From Winogradskyella pelagia (GTDB lineage: Bacteria; Bacteroidota; Bacteroidia; Flavobacteriales; Flavobacteriaceae), in the NCBI RefSeq assembly GCF_017581965.1, contig NZ_JAGEVF010000001.1:62001-126000 (forward strand): 64,000 nucleotides of DNA, written 5' to 3'. The notes under the pieces are model-generated. The model had not been told where the DNA came from. It saw only the letters and a list, made by a program, of their open reading frames with translations, and did not search any database. The position numbers and the translations under genes are program-made. Shown here in pieces: positions 10,026 through 18,750 of this stretch (position 1 is its first letter; each line of letters opens with the position of its first letter).

Positions 10026-12374
10026 TTAGAAGTCGACCTCGATTTCATCGAGAGGGTTTGATTCTTCTTTAAGGTCTCCTTCCTCTACAAAATCACAGTT
10101 TACATTGATACTCAATTCTTCAGGTTTATCAAACTCATCTTGTGAAACACTGAGGGTTGCGTCAGCATAACAGGCCTTCATATACAAGCCCCAAATTGGC
10201 AATGCCATAGACGCACCTTGTCCATAAGTAATAGAACTAAAATGAGCGGCTCTATCTTCTGCACCTACCCAAACGCCTGTTACCAAATTTGGCACCATAC
10301 CCATGAACCAACCATCACTTTGGTTTTGAGTGGTACCCGTTTTACCGGCAATAGGATTTGTGAGTTCATAGGGGTATCCTGTCATTATTTCCCTGTAAAG
10401 TGCATTCCATTTATCAAAGCCCTTATGTCTTAAACGACGGCCTGATCCAGCTTGGGTAACACCTTCCAGAAGATTAACCGTCACATAAGCCACTTCTTCA
10501 CTCAAAACATCGCGACTTTCTGGTACAAATTGATAGAGAATGGTCCCGTTCTTATCTTCAATCCTCGTAACCATTACGGGCTTATTGTAAACTCCTTTAT
10601 TAGCAAAGGTAGAGTAGGCTGCCACCATTTCATAAATACTAATATCTGGTGTCCCTAAGGCAATTGCTGGTACAGGTAAAATATCTTGTTCAACCCCTAA
10701 CTTCTTAGCCATTTCTGCAACAGGTTGAGGTCCTATCTCATTCATCAATCTTGCAGTTATTGTGTTTGTAGAGCTCGCTAAAGCTTCTTTTAAGGTTTGA
10801 ACACCAGAGTAATTACCATCTGAGTTTTTAGTGGTCCAAGGCTCCGGATTCCCAAATTTATTGGCCTCAATAGTAATTGGTGATCTTGGGAATGAATCGC
10901 AAGGCGACAGTTGTAACTGATCTATGGCCGTAGCATACACAAAAGGCTTAAAGGTTGAGCCTACTTGACGTTTACCTTGTTTCACCATATCATATTGAAA
11001 ATGTTTGTAGTTCATGCCACCTACCCATGCTTTAACATGACCCGTTTGCGGATCCATAGACATCATTCCTGGTCTAAGGAAAGATTTATAATAACGCATT
11101 GAATCTATAGGTTTCATAATGGTGTCTACCTCACCAGCCTTGCCATCAATCCATTTAAATACCTTCATTTCAATGGGTTCATAGAACGTTGCTTCAATCT
11201 CCTTTTCGGACAATCCTTGATTTTTTAAAATTCGCCAACGCTCTCCTCTCCGCATACCATCCTTTAATAATTTATTAATTTCAGCATTAGTCAATTCTAA
11301 AAACGGTGCTGTAGCGTTACGTTCTGGCGTGTTCTGATGGTCGAATTCTGCCTGAAGTCTAGGCATATGAAGTGCAACAGCCTCCTCAGCGTATTTCTGC
11401 ATACGAGAGTCTATTGTTGTAAAAACCTTGAGCCCATCGCTATTGATGTTGTATTTGGTGCCATCGGGCTTTCTGTTCTTTTCATCATTTACCCAGTTTT
11501 TCATAAAAGCTCTTAAATACTCTCTAAAGTATGTAGCTATTCCCTCTCTGTGCGTCTCTGGAGTAAAATTTAAATCAAGGTCCGTATTTTGTAGGGAATC
11601 CTTAACCTCCTGAGAAATATATTCATATTTAGCTAATTGAGCCAAAACAACATTTCGCCTATTCTTTGTTCCAACAGGGTTTCTTGATGGAATTGGATTA
11701 TATAAGGACGAATTTTTAAACATCCCAACCAACATGGCAGATTCTTTTAAATCCAATTCTTTTGGTTCTTTACCAAAATAGATTCTAGCTGCTGAACGTA
11801 TACCATCGCCGTTATTACCAAAATCATAAATATTAAAGTATTGCGCTATAATTTCTTCTTTGGTGTATTGACGCTCTAATCGAATGGCAATAATCCATTC
11901 CCTGACTTTTTGCAAACCGCGTTGAAACTTATTTTTAGAAACTTGATCTGTGAAAAGCTGCTTTGCTAATTGCTGTGAAATAGTACTAGCACCTCCTCCC
12001 CTTCCTGTCAAAGCTCTTAGAAAACCTCTTGCATCAATACCTGAATGATTATAAAAACGAATATCTTCAGTTGCAATTAAAGCATCTACTAAGTTCTTTG
12101 GTAAATCGTCGTAGGCTACGGGAGTTCTATTGTCGTTGAAGTAAAATTTACCCAAAGTTTCTCCATCTGAAGATATGATTTCAGTTGCTAAATTGGTTTC
12201 TGGATTTTCTAATCTTGTATGGTCTGGCATCTCGCCAAGAAATCCCCAAGACGCTAATAAAAACAATAATAATACAGCTACAATTCCTCCCGCAAAGACC
12301 ATCCAAAACCAGCGGATGTATTTTGAAAAGTCTAACGTGTCTGAATTAGATTTTTGTGTTTTCTTTTTTGCCAT
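10026..12374 (-). CDS. Class A penicillin-binding protein 1A
   Basis: This bifunctional peptidoglycan synthase (782 aa) polymerises lipid II and cross-links the stem peptides in the periplasm. A cytoplasmic basic tail is followed by one membrane anchor (about 20-45). The GT51 glycosyltransferase has catalytic E103 in ATEDIRFYNH and the GRGGGASTISQQ block (about 124-135). The transpeptidase has the nucleophile in S473-T-F-K476, the SxN motif S535-T-N537 and K678-T-G680. A TTG six bases upstream is in frame, but ATG at 12374 gives the normal N-terminus. It starts eight bases after the gldH stop, so it is the third gene of ricT-gldH-PBP1A. The last 30 residues are acidic. Confidence 0.95.
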   Translation of the reverse strand: MAKKKTQKSNSDTLDFSKYIRWFWMVFAGGIVAVLLLFLLASWGFLGEMPDHTRLENPETNLATEIISSDGETLGKFYFNDNRTPVAYDDLPKNLVDALIATEDIRFYNHSGIDARGFLRALTGRGGGASTISQQLAKQLFTDQVSKNKFQRGLQKVREWIIAIRLERQYTKEEIIAQYFNIYDFGNNGDGIRSAARIYFGKEPKELDLKESAMLVGMFKNSSLYNPIPSRNPVGTKNRRNVVLAQLAKYEYISQEVKDSLQNTDLDLNFTPETHREGIATYFREYLRAFMKNWVNDEKNRKPDGTKYNINSDGLKVFTTIDSRMQKYAEEAVALHMPRLQAEFDHQNTPERNATAPFLELTNAEINKLLKDGMRRGERWRILKNQGLSEKEIEATFYEPIEMKVFKWIDGKAGEVDTIMKPIDSMRYYKSFLRPGMMSMDPQTGHVKAWVGGMNYKHFQYDMVKQGKRQVGSTFKPFVYATAIDQLQLSPCDSFPRSPITIEANKFGNPEPWTTKNSDGNYSGVQTLKEALASSTNTITARLMNEIGPQPVAEMAKKLGVEQDILPVPAIALGTPDISIYEMVAAYSTFANKGVYNKPVMVTRIEDKNGTILYQFVPESRDVLSEEVAYVTVNLLEGVTQAGSGRRLRHKGFDKWNALYREIMTGYPYELTNPIAGKTGTTQNQSDGWFMGMVPNLVTGVWVGAEDRAAHFSSITYGQGASMALPIWGLYMKACYADATLSVSQDEFDKPEELSINVNCDFVEEGDLKEESNPLDEIEVDF

Positions 12375-12382
12375 AGTCAATA

Positions 12383-12880
12383 TTACTCAACGGGTTCTAA
12401 TCTAAATCCTACTTCGGTTATACCCTCTAAATCGGTTATACCATTTACCATTCCATTTTGGCGCATTGCGTGTTGAAGAATGACCTGGTATTTGCCGTTT
12501 TCCTCAAATCTGAATGAAGTGTTATAGCCTTTAAACCAAAGTTTATTTTCCTTAACATCGGTAAAGCCAACACCTAATAACTCTCCACTTGGTTTGGCCA
12601 TTTTATACTCTAAGGTGTCTTTCACTGTTTTGCCATTAGGATAATTTAATTGAGCAATGAGAAAAAGATTGTTATACTTATAGTCGTTGTTATTTCTAAT
12701 GTTAATGAAGAGATTATAGTTATTTACCGTGTCTGGTGCTTTGAACTCAAAACTGGCAACGGAGTCTTTGTGCCATTTATTCGGAAAAGACTTATAAGAA
12801 TCAAAAACCGCTTTAGAATCACAAGCCGCAACAATAAAGCACATCAAAAGGACAACAAATCCTCTAATTCTTCTTGGCAT
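12383..12880 (-). CDS. gldH: Gliding motility lipoprotein GldH
   Basis: GldH is a flavobacterial lipoprotein required for gliding motility in Flavobacterium johnsoniae and linked there to T9SS function. The 165-residue product has a lipoprotein signal with Cys at residue 20 (FIVAAC), followed by the family's beta-sandwich-like domain with conserved stretches around FNVRN-like NLFINIRNNNDYKYNN and the C-terminal LEGITEVGFRLEP. An upstream in-frame ATG at 12958 would add 26 polar residues ahead of the signal and is rejected. The chosen ATG at 12880 overlaps the end of ricT by 17 bases, implying translational coupling. Confidence 0.92.
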   Translation of the reverse strand: MPRRIRGFVVLLMCFIVAACDSKAVFDSYKSFPNKWHKDSVASFEFKAPDTVNNYNLFINIRNNNDYKYNNLFLIAQLNYPNGKTVKDTLEYKMAKPSGELLGVGFTDVKENKLWFKGYNTSFRFEENGKYQVILQHAMRQNGMVNGITDLEGITEVGFRLEPVE

Positions 12881-14042
12881 TTGATTTCTGATTTCTATTT
12901 CGATTACGTTTTCGGTTCTTATTAGAATTACGTTTTCTTTTTGATTTTGGATTATCAAATCGTGTTAAACTGTCTTGTCCTACAACGTTTTCAAATTCTG
13001 CTTTAGTATCCTTAAGATGCTCTGCTGCATATTCCTCTAAACTTGCAACCTTTATTCTTTTCTTGTTTTTTTCTAAGATTTCATTGGCTTGCTCAGCAGA
13101 GATAATATGCCAATTCATCCATTCACCCTCATATGCATACCACATTAACCCCTTAAAAATATCCGTCTTTTGACAGACTGCAGTACCTTTTTCAGTATAC
13201 AGTTTAGTATCGTTTTTAGGGAATGCTTTTAATGCATCAAGATAGGCGTCTAACTCATAATTAAGGCAGCATTTTAATTTACCACATTGTCCCGCCAACT
13301 TAAGTGGGTTGAGGGATAATTGTTGGTATCTAGCTGCAGATGTGCTTACAGACCTAAAATCCGTTAACCATGTAGAGCAACAAAGTTCGCGTCCACATGA
13401 GCCAATACCACCGAGTCTTGCGGCTTCTTGCCTAAACCCAACTTGGCGCATTTCTATACGTGTTTTAAACTCTCGAGCAAACACCTTAATTAATTCTCTA
13501 AAATCCACGCGTTCTTCTGCGGTATAATAGAAGGTGGCTTTGCTACCATCGCCTTGATATTCAATATCTGAAATCTTCATTTTTAAGTTGAGGTCAATGG
13601 CATATTGCCTCGCCTTCACTTTCATTGGTTCTTCCTTGTCGCGTGATGCCGACCAAATATCAATATCTTTTTGGGATGCTTTTCTATATACTTTTAAAAC
13701 ATTTTCCTCGTCATTGATATCTACCTTTTTTCGCTTCATTTGAACCCGAACGAGCTCACCTGTTAAAGTAACCATACCAACATCGTGGCCAGATTTGGCC
13801 TGTGTAGCTACAATATCACCTATATTTAAGCTGAGGTTTTCTGTATTTTTATAATAATGTTTTCTGCCGTTTTTAAACCGTACTTCTACACCATTAAAAG
13901 GTTCTTGGCCATTGGGAAGAGACATGTTGGCTAACCAATCGAATACCGTTAGCTTATTGCAGCTATCTGTACCACAGGTTCCATTATTCTTACATCCTCT
14001 TGGTTGGCCGTCTTTGCCAGTTGAACAACTGTTACAAGCCAT
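12864..14042 (-). CDS. ricT: RicT/YaaT (PSP1) family protein
   Basis: This PSP1-domain protein is related to Bacillus RicT (YaaT), part of an Fe-S-containing complex that affects RNA processing and phosphorelays; its role in Bacteroidota is not established. Two Cys-rich blocks typical of the family are visible, GSCGRELCCSTWL and GQCGKLKCCLNYE, along with an N-terminal cluster (CNSCSTGKDG) that resembles a further metal site. The C-terminal 45 residues are low-complexity, rich in Lys, Arg and Asn, and may bind RNA. It heads the operon with gldH and PBP1A; the same neighbourhood is common in flavobacteria. Confidence 0.9.
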   Translation of the reverse strand: MACNSCSTGKDGQPRGCKNNGTCGTDSCNKLTVFDWLANMSLPNGQEPFNGVEVRFKNGRKHYYKNTENLSLNIGDIVATQAKSGHDVGMVTLTGELVRVQMKRKKVDINDEENVLKVYRKASQKDIDIWSASRDKEEPMKVKARQYAIDLNLKMKISDIEYQGDGSKATFYYTAEERVDFRELIKVFAREFKTRIEMRQVGFRQEAARLGGIGSCGRELCCSTWLTDFRSVSTSAARYQQLSLNPLKLAGQCGKLKCCLNYELDAYLDALKAFPKNDTKLYTEKGTAVCQKTDIFKGLMWYAYEGEWMNWHIISAEQANEILEKNKKRIKVASLEEYAAEHLKDTKAEFENVVGQDSLTRFDNPKSKRKRNSNKNRKRNRNRNQKSNAKKN

Positions 14043-14145
14043 AAAATCTTTATATAATCCGGTTTACATTGTATGCAAACCGTGTCTTGTTAATACTAAT
14101 TTATAGGTAAAGATAGTATTATTAAAACGACTTGTAAAGCGATTA

Positions 14146-15150
14146 TTAACTAAACTCAATTTCGTAATTGAGTCTATCAGACATGGATTTCAATTCTGAT
14201 TTAGATTTAAAAATATTTTTGAAAAGTATTTTGCCCCAACCAATTTCTTTTGAATACGAATTAAAAGACTCTTCTCTCCAATTAAAACCTTCTTTCCAAA
14301 ACGAATTTGGTGAGACATAGCAAAACGTATAGTTAAAGATGAAGCTAGATTCATTTTTGCCTGAGAGATCTTCTAAGCTGTGTGGTGCTAAAAGTGTAAT
14401 ACCATTTTGGTTGCTTATGGCTCTAAGTGTATTTATAAGTTCCGTATAATCCTCTTTTAAAGAAGAAATATCAAAATCGTTATACTCAGTATTTCCAATC
14501 TTTCTAATTGGCCTTATTTGAAGAATATCAAAGCTATTAGGGCTATAATGTTTAAAAATATCTTTAAGCTCGTAAAAATTATCTTTATTAAAAGTATAGT
14601 TAATTCTTACCTTGAAGTCATAGGACTGTTTGAGCTTTTCAAAGGCCAAAAACGCATTTTGGAACTTTTCATAACTGGCCTTTTTCATAAAATTCTCATA
14701 GGATTCTCTATGCACGCCATGAAGTGAAATGGTGAACTCATTTAAGCCTGCCTTTAATAGTTCTTCAATTTTCTCTTCGGTTAGTAAATTGGCATTAGTT
14801 GTTATGGAAATATAAGGTACTTTATAAGCTTTGCCTAGTTCTACAAGTTGAGGTAGATTTTTATATAATGTAGGTTCTGTACCACAACCTAACTGCAACT
14901 TCAGCGCCCTTTTGAATACCGCCTTAGCAACCAATTCTAAATCCTCTTCTTTAAATTGCCCTTTTAAGGTTTTAACATAATCGGAGTCGGTAAAATAACA
15001 CATCTTACAGCGAAGGTTGCAGGCCATAACAGGGTCGAGGTTAACGGCTAAATAACGCTTATTGAACTTGTGGAGTAAAAAAAGACCTAGAAACTTAATT
15101 CTATGGTTTTTAATCATTCGGTTTAACTTCAGTAGTTTATAAACGTCCAT
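14146..15150 (-). CDS. Radical SAM protein
   Basis: This enzyme would cleave S-adenosylmethionine at a [4Fe-4S] cluster to start a radical reaction. The cluster motif is C44-x3-C48-x2-C51 in MACNLRCKMCYF, followed by the SAM-binding region with the EPTLYKNL segment (a GGEP-loop equivalent) and a TIM-barrel pattern to about residue 260. Only one Cys (in FCYVSP) is apparent in the C-terminal tail, so a full SPASM auxiliary cluster is not supported. The first 25 residues are basic. It follows trhO after 26 bp on the same strand. The substrate is unknown; the FTISLHGVHRESYE stretch resembles MoaA/SPASM-type peptide-modifying enzymes. Confidence 0.85.
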   Translation of the reverse strand: MDVYKLLKLNRMIKNHRIKFLGLFLLHKFNKRYLAVNLDPVMACNLRCKMCYFTDSDYVKTLKGQFKEEDLELVAKAVFKRALKLQLGCGTEPTLYKNLPQLVELGKAYKVPYISITTNANLLTEEKIEELLKAGLNEFTISLHGVHRESYENFMKKASYEKFQNAFLAFEKLKQSYDFKVRINYTFNKDNFYELKDIFKHYSPNSFDILQIRPIRKIGNTEYNDFDISSLKEDYTELINTLRAISNQNGITLLAPHSLEDLSGKNESSFIFNYTFCYVSPNSFWKEGFNWREESFNSYSKEIGWGKILFKNIFKSKSELKSMSDRLNYEIEFS

Positions 15151-15176
15151 ATCATTTAAGTGGTGATACTAATACC

Positions 15177-16256
15177 TTAGCGTTCGGTCTGTGTTGCATT
15201 GAAATGCTCATTGATATTCCTTAGGTTTTTATTTGCCCTTAAATGATCAGCTCTTCCTTTCTTAAAAATATCATTACTATTGCCCTGTCCTTTTCGCAAG
15301 GCTTTTTGCTCTTCATAAGGAAGTCTATTAATTTCCATACAAGGTGTAGAGCAACAATTTTCCATTTCCTCTCTACATGCATTACATTGTATAAATAACA
15401 AGTGGCACGCCTCATTAGCGCAGTTGGTATGTATATCTGCAGGCTTACCGCACTGATGACAACTTGCAATTACATCATCTGTAATGCATTCGGCACGTCT
15501 TTCGTCAAATACAAAATTCTTTCCTATAAACTTATTTTCAAGACCCTTTGATTTTACCTCTCTTGTGTAATTAATTATTCCACCTTCTAGCTGAAAAACA
15601 TTCTTAAATCCTTTATGCTTGTAATAGGCACTTGCTTTTTCACAACGAATACCGCCTGTACAATACATAACCAGTTTCTTATCTTCTTTGTGTTCTTTTA
15701 AATCCTCTTCAATTATATCTAGTGATTGCCTAAAGGTATCAACATCTGGCGTAACTGCATTTTTAAAATGACCTATTTCACTCTCGTAATGGTTTCGCAT
15801 ATCAACTAAAACCGTATCAGGATCTTCTATAAGTTGGTTGAACTGCTCTGCACCAACATGAACTCCCTTATTGGTAACATCGAACGTCTTATCGTTTAAA
15901 CCATCTGCAACAATTTTACGCCGCACTTTTACTTTAAGCTTCAAAAACGAAAAATTATCTTGCTCAATGGCAATATTTAACCTCACGTTTTCTAAAAACG
16001 AGATGGTGTCTAAATGCTGTTTAAATGTATTAAAGTTTTCTGCAGGTACCGATAGTTGCGCATTAATACCTTCGCTCGCAATGTATATGCGGCCTAAAAC
16101 ATCTAACTCATCCCATGCTAGAAACATGTGATTTCTAAAAATTTCAGTGTTTTTAATTAGTGCGTACTTGTAGAAAGAAATCGTCAAGCGATCTTTGCCT
16201 GCTTCTTCTATAAGAGCAGTTCTTTCCTTAGCACTTAAGTTATTGTACAGTTGCAT
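15177..16256 (-). CDS. trhO: tRNA uridine(34) hydroxylase, rhodanese family
   Basis: TrhO (YceA) uses oxygen to hydroxylate U34 in a set of tRNAs, giving ho5U. The 359-residue protein has an N-terminal ferredoxin-like domain (1-110), a rhodanese domain with catalytic loop C199-T-G-G-I-R-C205, and a C-terminal tail with many Cys residues (for example ASCHQCGKP and CNACREEMENCC) that probably bind zinc. Length and motif order match the family. It is the first gene of a pair with the radical SAM gene and is isolated from upstream transcription by the terminator at 16334-16365. Confidence 0.94.
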   Translation of the reverse strand: MQLYNNLSAKERTALIEEAGKDRLTISFYKYALIKNTEIFRNHMFLAWDELDVLGRIYIASEGINAQLSVPAENFNTFKQHLDTISFLENVRLNIAIEQDNFSFLKLKVKVRRKIVADGLNDKTFDVTNKGVHVGAEQFNQLIEDPDTVLVDMRNHYESEIGHFKNAVTPDVDTFRQSLDIIEEDLKEHKEDKKLVMYCTGGIRCEKASAYYKHKGFKNVFQLEGGIINYTREVKSKGLENKFIGKNFVFDERRAECITDDVIASCHQCGKPADIHTNCANEACHLLFIQCNACREEMENCCSTPCMEINRLPYEEQKALRKGQGNSNDIFKKGRADHLRANKNLRNINEHFNATQTER

Positions 16257-16333
16257 GCTATACCAATTTTAAGGTTAAAGAATTAGAGTACAAAGGTATT
16301 ATTTTAAACTACTTAGGGAAGAAAGATAAAGAA

Positions 16334-16365
16334 AAAAGCACTTCGAAAACTTCCGAAGCGCTTTT
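16334..16365 (-). terminator. Rho-independent terminator, minus-strand orientation
   Basis: In the minus-strand RNA the arms AAAAGCGCTTCG and CGAAGTGCTTTT pair completely with one G-U wobble and are followed by a run of T. On the plus strand the same position is an A-C mismatch, so the terminator serves minus-strand transcription. It begins six bases after the stop of the 74-codon ORF. Confidence 0.75.
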
Positions 16366-16370
16366 CTAGA

Positions 16371-16595
16371 TTAACCAAAATTAAAACTATTAACGATGTC
16401 AATCCTAATGGGCTTTTCAATTACTGTAGAATTTACAATAACTGGAACACCTAATATTTTCAATTTTGAACTGATGGAATTAAAATGTTTTAAACCATCT
16501 TTTCTAACTACTAACTTAAAGGAAATTTCATAGCAATTTTTTCCTCTTACAATAGTAAGATGTGAAAACTTTAAAATGGTTGCGTTGCAAAACAA
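16371..16595 (-). CDS. Small hypothetical protein ahead of a terminator
   Basis: This is a 74-codon minus-strand frame with a TTG as its only usual start; no in-frame ATG exists. The product has a plausible folded composition, including the segment YEISFKLVVRKDGLKHF and a hydrophobic KILGVPVIVN strand. I recognise no family. The main support is external: a good terminator in the same orientation starts six bases after its stop, and no other gene could supply that transcript. The transcript might instead be a small noncoding RNA. Confidence 0.45.
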   Translation of the reverse strand: MFCNATILKFSHLTIVRGKNCYEISFKLVVRKDGLKHFNSISSKLKILGVPVIVNSTVIEKPIRIDIVNSFNFG

Positions 16596-16614
16596 AAAAA
16601 AGTAAAATAAATGG

Positions 16615-16622
16615 TATTTTTG
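16615..16622 (+). promoter_or_regulatory. recA promoter -7 box
   Basis: TATTTTTG matches the Bacteroidota -7 consensus TAnnTTTG and lies 28 bases before the recA ATG. No TTG element is found at the usual distance upstream. Confidence 0.45.
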
Positions 16623-16650
16623 ATGTTCTAATTAAAAGAAAAGATAACAA

Positions 16651-17652
16651 ATGAGTAGCGAGAAAGAGGCCAAATTAAAGGCATTAAAACTTACCTTAGA
16701 TAAATTAGATAAAGCCTATGGTAAGGGAACGGTAATGAAAATGAGCGATCAAGCCATTGAAGATGTTGATGCTATTTCTTCAGGTTCTTTAGGTTTAGAT
16801 ATTGCCTTAGGGGTTGGTGGCTATCCAAGAGGAAGGGTTATTGAAATTTATGGTCCAGAATCTTCTGGTAAAACAACCTTAACCCTACATGCCATTGCAG
16901 AAGCACAAAAAGCGGGAGGTATTGCAGCATTTATAGATGCAGAGCATGCGTTCGATAGGTTTTATGCTGAGAAATTAGGCGTAGATTTAGAAAACCTGAT
17001 TATTTCACAACCAGATAATGGAGAGCAAGCTTTAGAGATTGCAGACAACCTTGTTAGATCTGGCGCTATAGACATAGTGGTTATAGATTCTGTAGCGGCA
17101 TTAACGCCAAAAAGTGAAATTGAAGGCGAAATGGGAGATTCTAAAATGGGACTTCATGCACGATTAATGTCTCAAGCATTAAGAAAATTGACGGCTTCAA
17201 TTAGTAAAACCAATTGCACAATGATTTTTATAAATCAGTTGCGTGAAAAGATTGGCGTTATGTTTGGCAACCCAGAGACAACAACAGGTGGTAATGCCTT
17301 AAAGTTTTATGCTTCTGTTCGCCTTGATATTAGACGCTCTACTCAAATCAAAGATTCAAATGGTGCGGTGTTGGGAAATAAAACCCGGGTTAAAGTTGTA
17401 AAAAACAAAGTAGCACCTCCTTTTAGGATGGCCGAGTTTGATATTATGTATGGCACTGGTGTTTCTAAAGTGGGTGAAATTTTAGACTTAGCAGTAGCCC
17501 AAGATGTTGTAAAGAAAAGTGGGTCTTGGTTTAGTTATGAAGACACTAAATTAGGCCAAGGTAGAGATGCTGTTAAAAGTCTCCTTTTGGATAATCCCGA
17601 TTTAATGGATGAGCTGGAAGAAAAAGTCCGAACTTTTATAAATGAAGCTTAA
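16651..17652 (+). CDS. recA: Recombinase RecA
   Basis: RecA coats single-stranded DNA in an ATP-dependent filament, pairs it with homologous duplex and stimulates LexA-type self-cleavage where such repressors exist. The 333-residue protein has the Walker A loop GPESSGKT at 68-75, the Walker B strand [11 protein letters not shown] and the canonical LMSQALRKL and [20 protein letters not shown] (L2) regions. Length is normal, with a short C-terminal tail. It is a single-gene unit with a terminator five bases past its stop. I see no SOS-like palindrome upstream. Confidence 0.98.
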   Translation: MSSEKEAKLKALKLTLDKLDKAYGKGTVMKMSDQAIEDVDAISSGSLGLDIALGVGGYPRGRVIEIYGPESSGKTTLTLHAIAEAQKAGGIAAFIDAEHAFDRFYAEKLGVDLENLIISQPDNGEQALEIADNLVRSGAIDIVVIDSVAALTPKSEIEGEMGDSKMGLHARLMSQALRKLTASISKTNCTMIFINQLREKIGVMFGNPETTTGGNALKFYASVRLDIRRSTQIKDSNGAVLGNKTRVKVVKNKVAPPFRMAEFDIMYGTGVSKVGEILDLAVAQDVVKKSGSWFSYEDTKLGQGRDAVKSLLLDNPDLMDELEEKVRTFINEA

Positions 17653-17656
17653 ACTT

Positions 17657-17686
17657 AAAAATCCTGAATATTCAGGATTTTTTTTG
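17657..17686 (+). terminator. recA terminator
   Basis: A perfect inverted repeat (AAAAATCCTGAA and its complement) is followed by eight or more T, five bases after the recA stop. Confidence 0.9.
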
Positions 17687-17745
17687 TTTAGACGCAACCT
17701 TTAGCAACAAATTGCATCTACAAAATGAAATAGATTAGAAAACAG

Positions 17746-18189
17746 ATGAAGAAACTGTTAATATTGGTTGTTTTATTATCTGCATTTTCATCCTGCAGTA
17801 TAGAGGATGATGGTGAAGATTTCTATTATGAAGTAATGCCAATAGAAAGTGTTGATTTACCTGAAAACTTTGTTTTCGGTGAAACGCACTCCATAGGCGT
17901 TACTTATCTTAGAACAAGTACTTGTCATGTGTTCTTCAACTTTGCAAATACCATTGATGGTAATGAAAGGACTATTGCCGTTGTCAACAGGGTAGTGACC
18001 GAACCAACTTGCGACCAAGATGATACAGAAGTAACAATTAATTTTAATTTTACTGTTTCATCAAATGAACCATATGTATTTAGGTTTTTCCAGGGTGAAA
18101 ATGAAGAAGGTGAAGACCAATATTACATGGTAGAAGTTCCTGTAGTGTCAGGAATTTCAGCATTAGGCAATACTAGTATTACTAATTAA
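17746..18189 (+). CDS. Small hypothetical lipoprotein upstream of an ECF sigma gene
   Basis: The 147-residue product has a clean lipoprotein signal with Cys at residue 17 (SAFSSC) followed by acidic residues. The mature part looks like one beta-sandwich domain with two further Cys (STCHVF and EPTCDQ), which may form a disulphide. I recognise no named family. It ends 12 bases before the sigma factor GTG, so it is probably the first gene of that operon and could be a target or input of the sigma system. Confidence 0.75.
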   Translation: MKKLLILVVLLSAFSSCSIEDDGEDFYYEVMPIESVDLPENFVFGETHSIGVTYLRTSTCHVFFNFANTIDGNERTIAVVNRVVTEPTCDQDDTEVTINFNFTVSSNEPYVFRFFQGENEEGEDQYYMVEVPVVSGISALGNTSITN

Positions 18190-18201
18190 TTTCAGAATCA
18201 T

Positions 18202-18747
18202 GTGAGTTTAAATCAACTCATAGAAAATTGTATTAAGCGAGATGCTAAAGCACAAAGTCAATTATACAAGCAATATGCTAGTAAATTATTTTCACTTTGT
18301 CTTAAGTACAGCCGCAATTATACTGAAGCAGAAGATAATCTGCACGAAACGTTCTTAACTGTTTTTAATAAAATAAGCCAGTATAACCACAAAGGTTCTT
18401 TTGAGGGGTGGCTAAAGCGTATTGCCATAAATACGGCTCTTCAAAAATATAGAGAACACGTCGGTGTTTTTGATATTGTTAATGAAGAATCTATTGAAGA
18501 TGTAAACATTGAGATTAATGACGATGAGCTAAGCCTAGATTTTTTATTAGGCATTATACAGGAACTACCAGACCGATATAGATTAGTTTTTAATCTGTAT
18601 GCCTTAGATGGTTACTCACATGCAGAAATAAGTGAATTGATAGATATTTCTGTAGGAACATCAAAATCTAATCTTGCAAGAGCAAGAATGATTTTAAAAA
18701 CAAAAATTGAAGAATATAAGGCGAATTTAAATTCGCAATCAATATAA
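18202..18747 (+). CDS. ECF-type RNA polymerase sigma factor
   Basis: This 181-residue protein is an extracytoplasmic-function sigma factor. Region 2 spans about residues 22-85, including YTEAEDNLHETF and the GWLKRIAINTAL block; region 4 spans about 115-165, with the helix-turn-helix in GYSHAEISELIDIS and SVGTSKSNLARAR. It would direct RNA polymerase to a set of envelope-related promoters. The start is GTG at 18202; an ATG two bases earlier is followed at once by TGA. The putative partner regulator follows after three bases. Confidence 0.9.
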   Translation: MSLNQLIENCIKRDAKAQSQLYKQYASKLFSLCLKYSRNYTEAEDNLHETFLTVFNKISQYNHKGSFEGWLKRIAINTALQKYREHVGVFDIVNEESIEDVNIEINDDELSLDFLLGIIQELPDRYRLVFNLYALDGYSHAEISELIDISVGTSKSNLARARMILKTKIEEYKANLNSQSI

Positions 18748-18750
18748 TAA

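Larger units (their letters stand above)
16257..16650. other. 394-bp gap between trhO and recA
   Basis: The gap holds a minus-strand terminator, the orphan 74-codon frame it would terminate, and the recA promoter box, each listed separately. The stretch 16257-16333, just upstream of trhO, shows no clear promoter. Confidence 0.6.

Noticed and set aside
12881-12958. Upstream extension of GldH
   Set aside because: It would place 26 polar residues before the lipoprotein signal and overlap ricT further.
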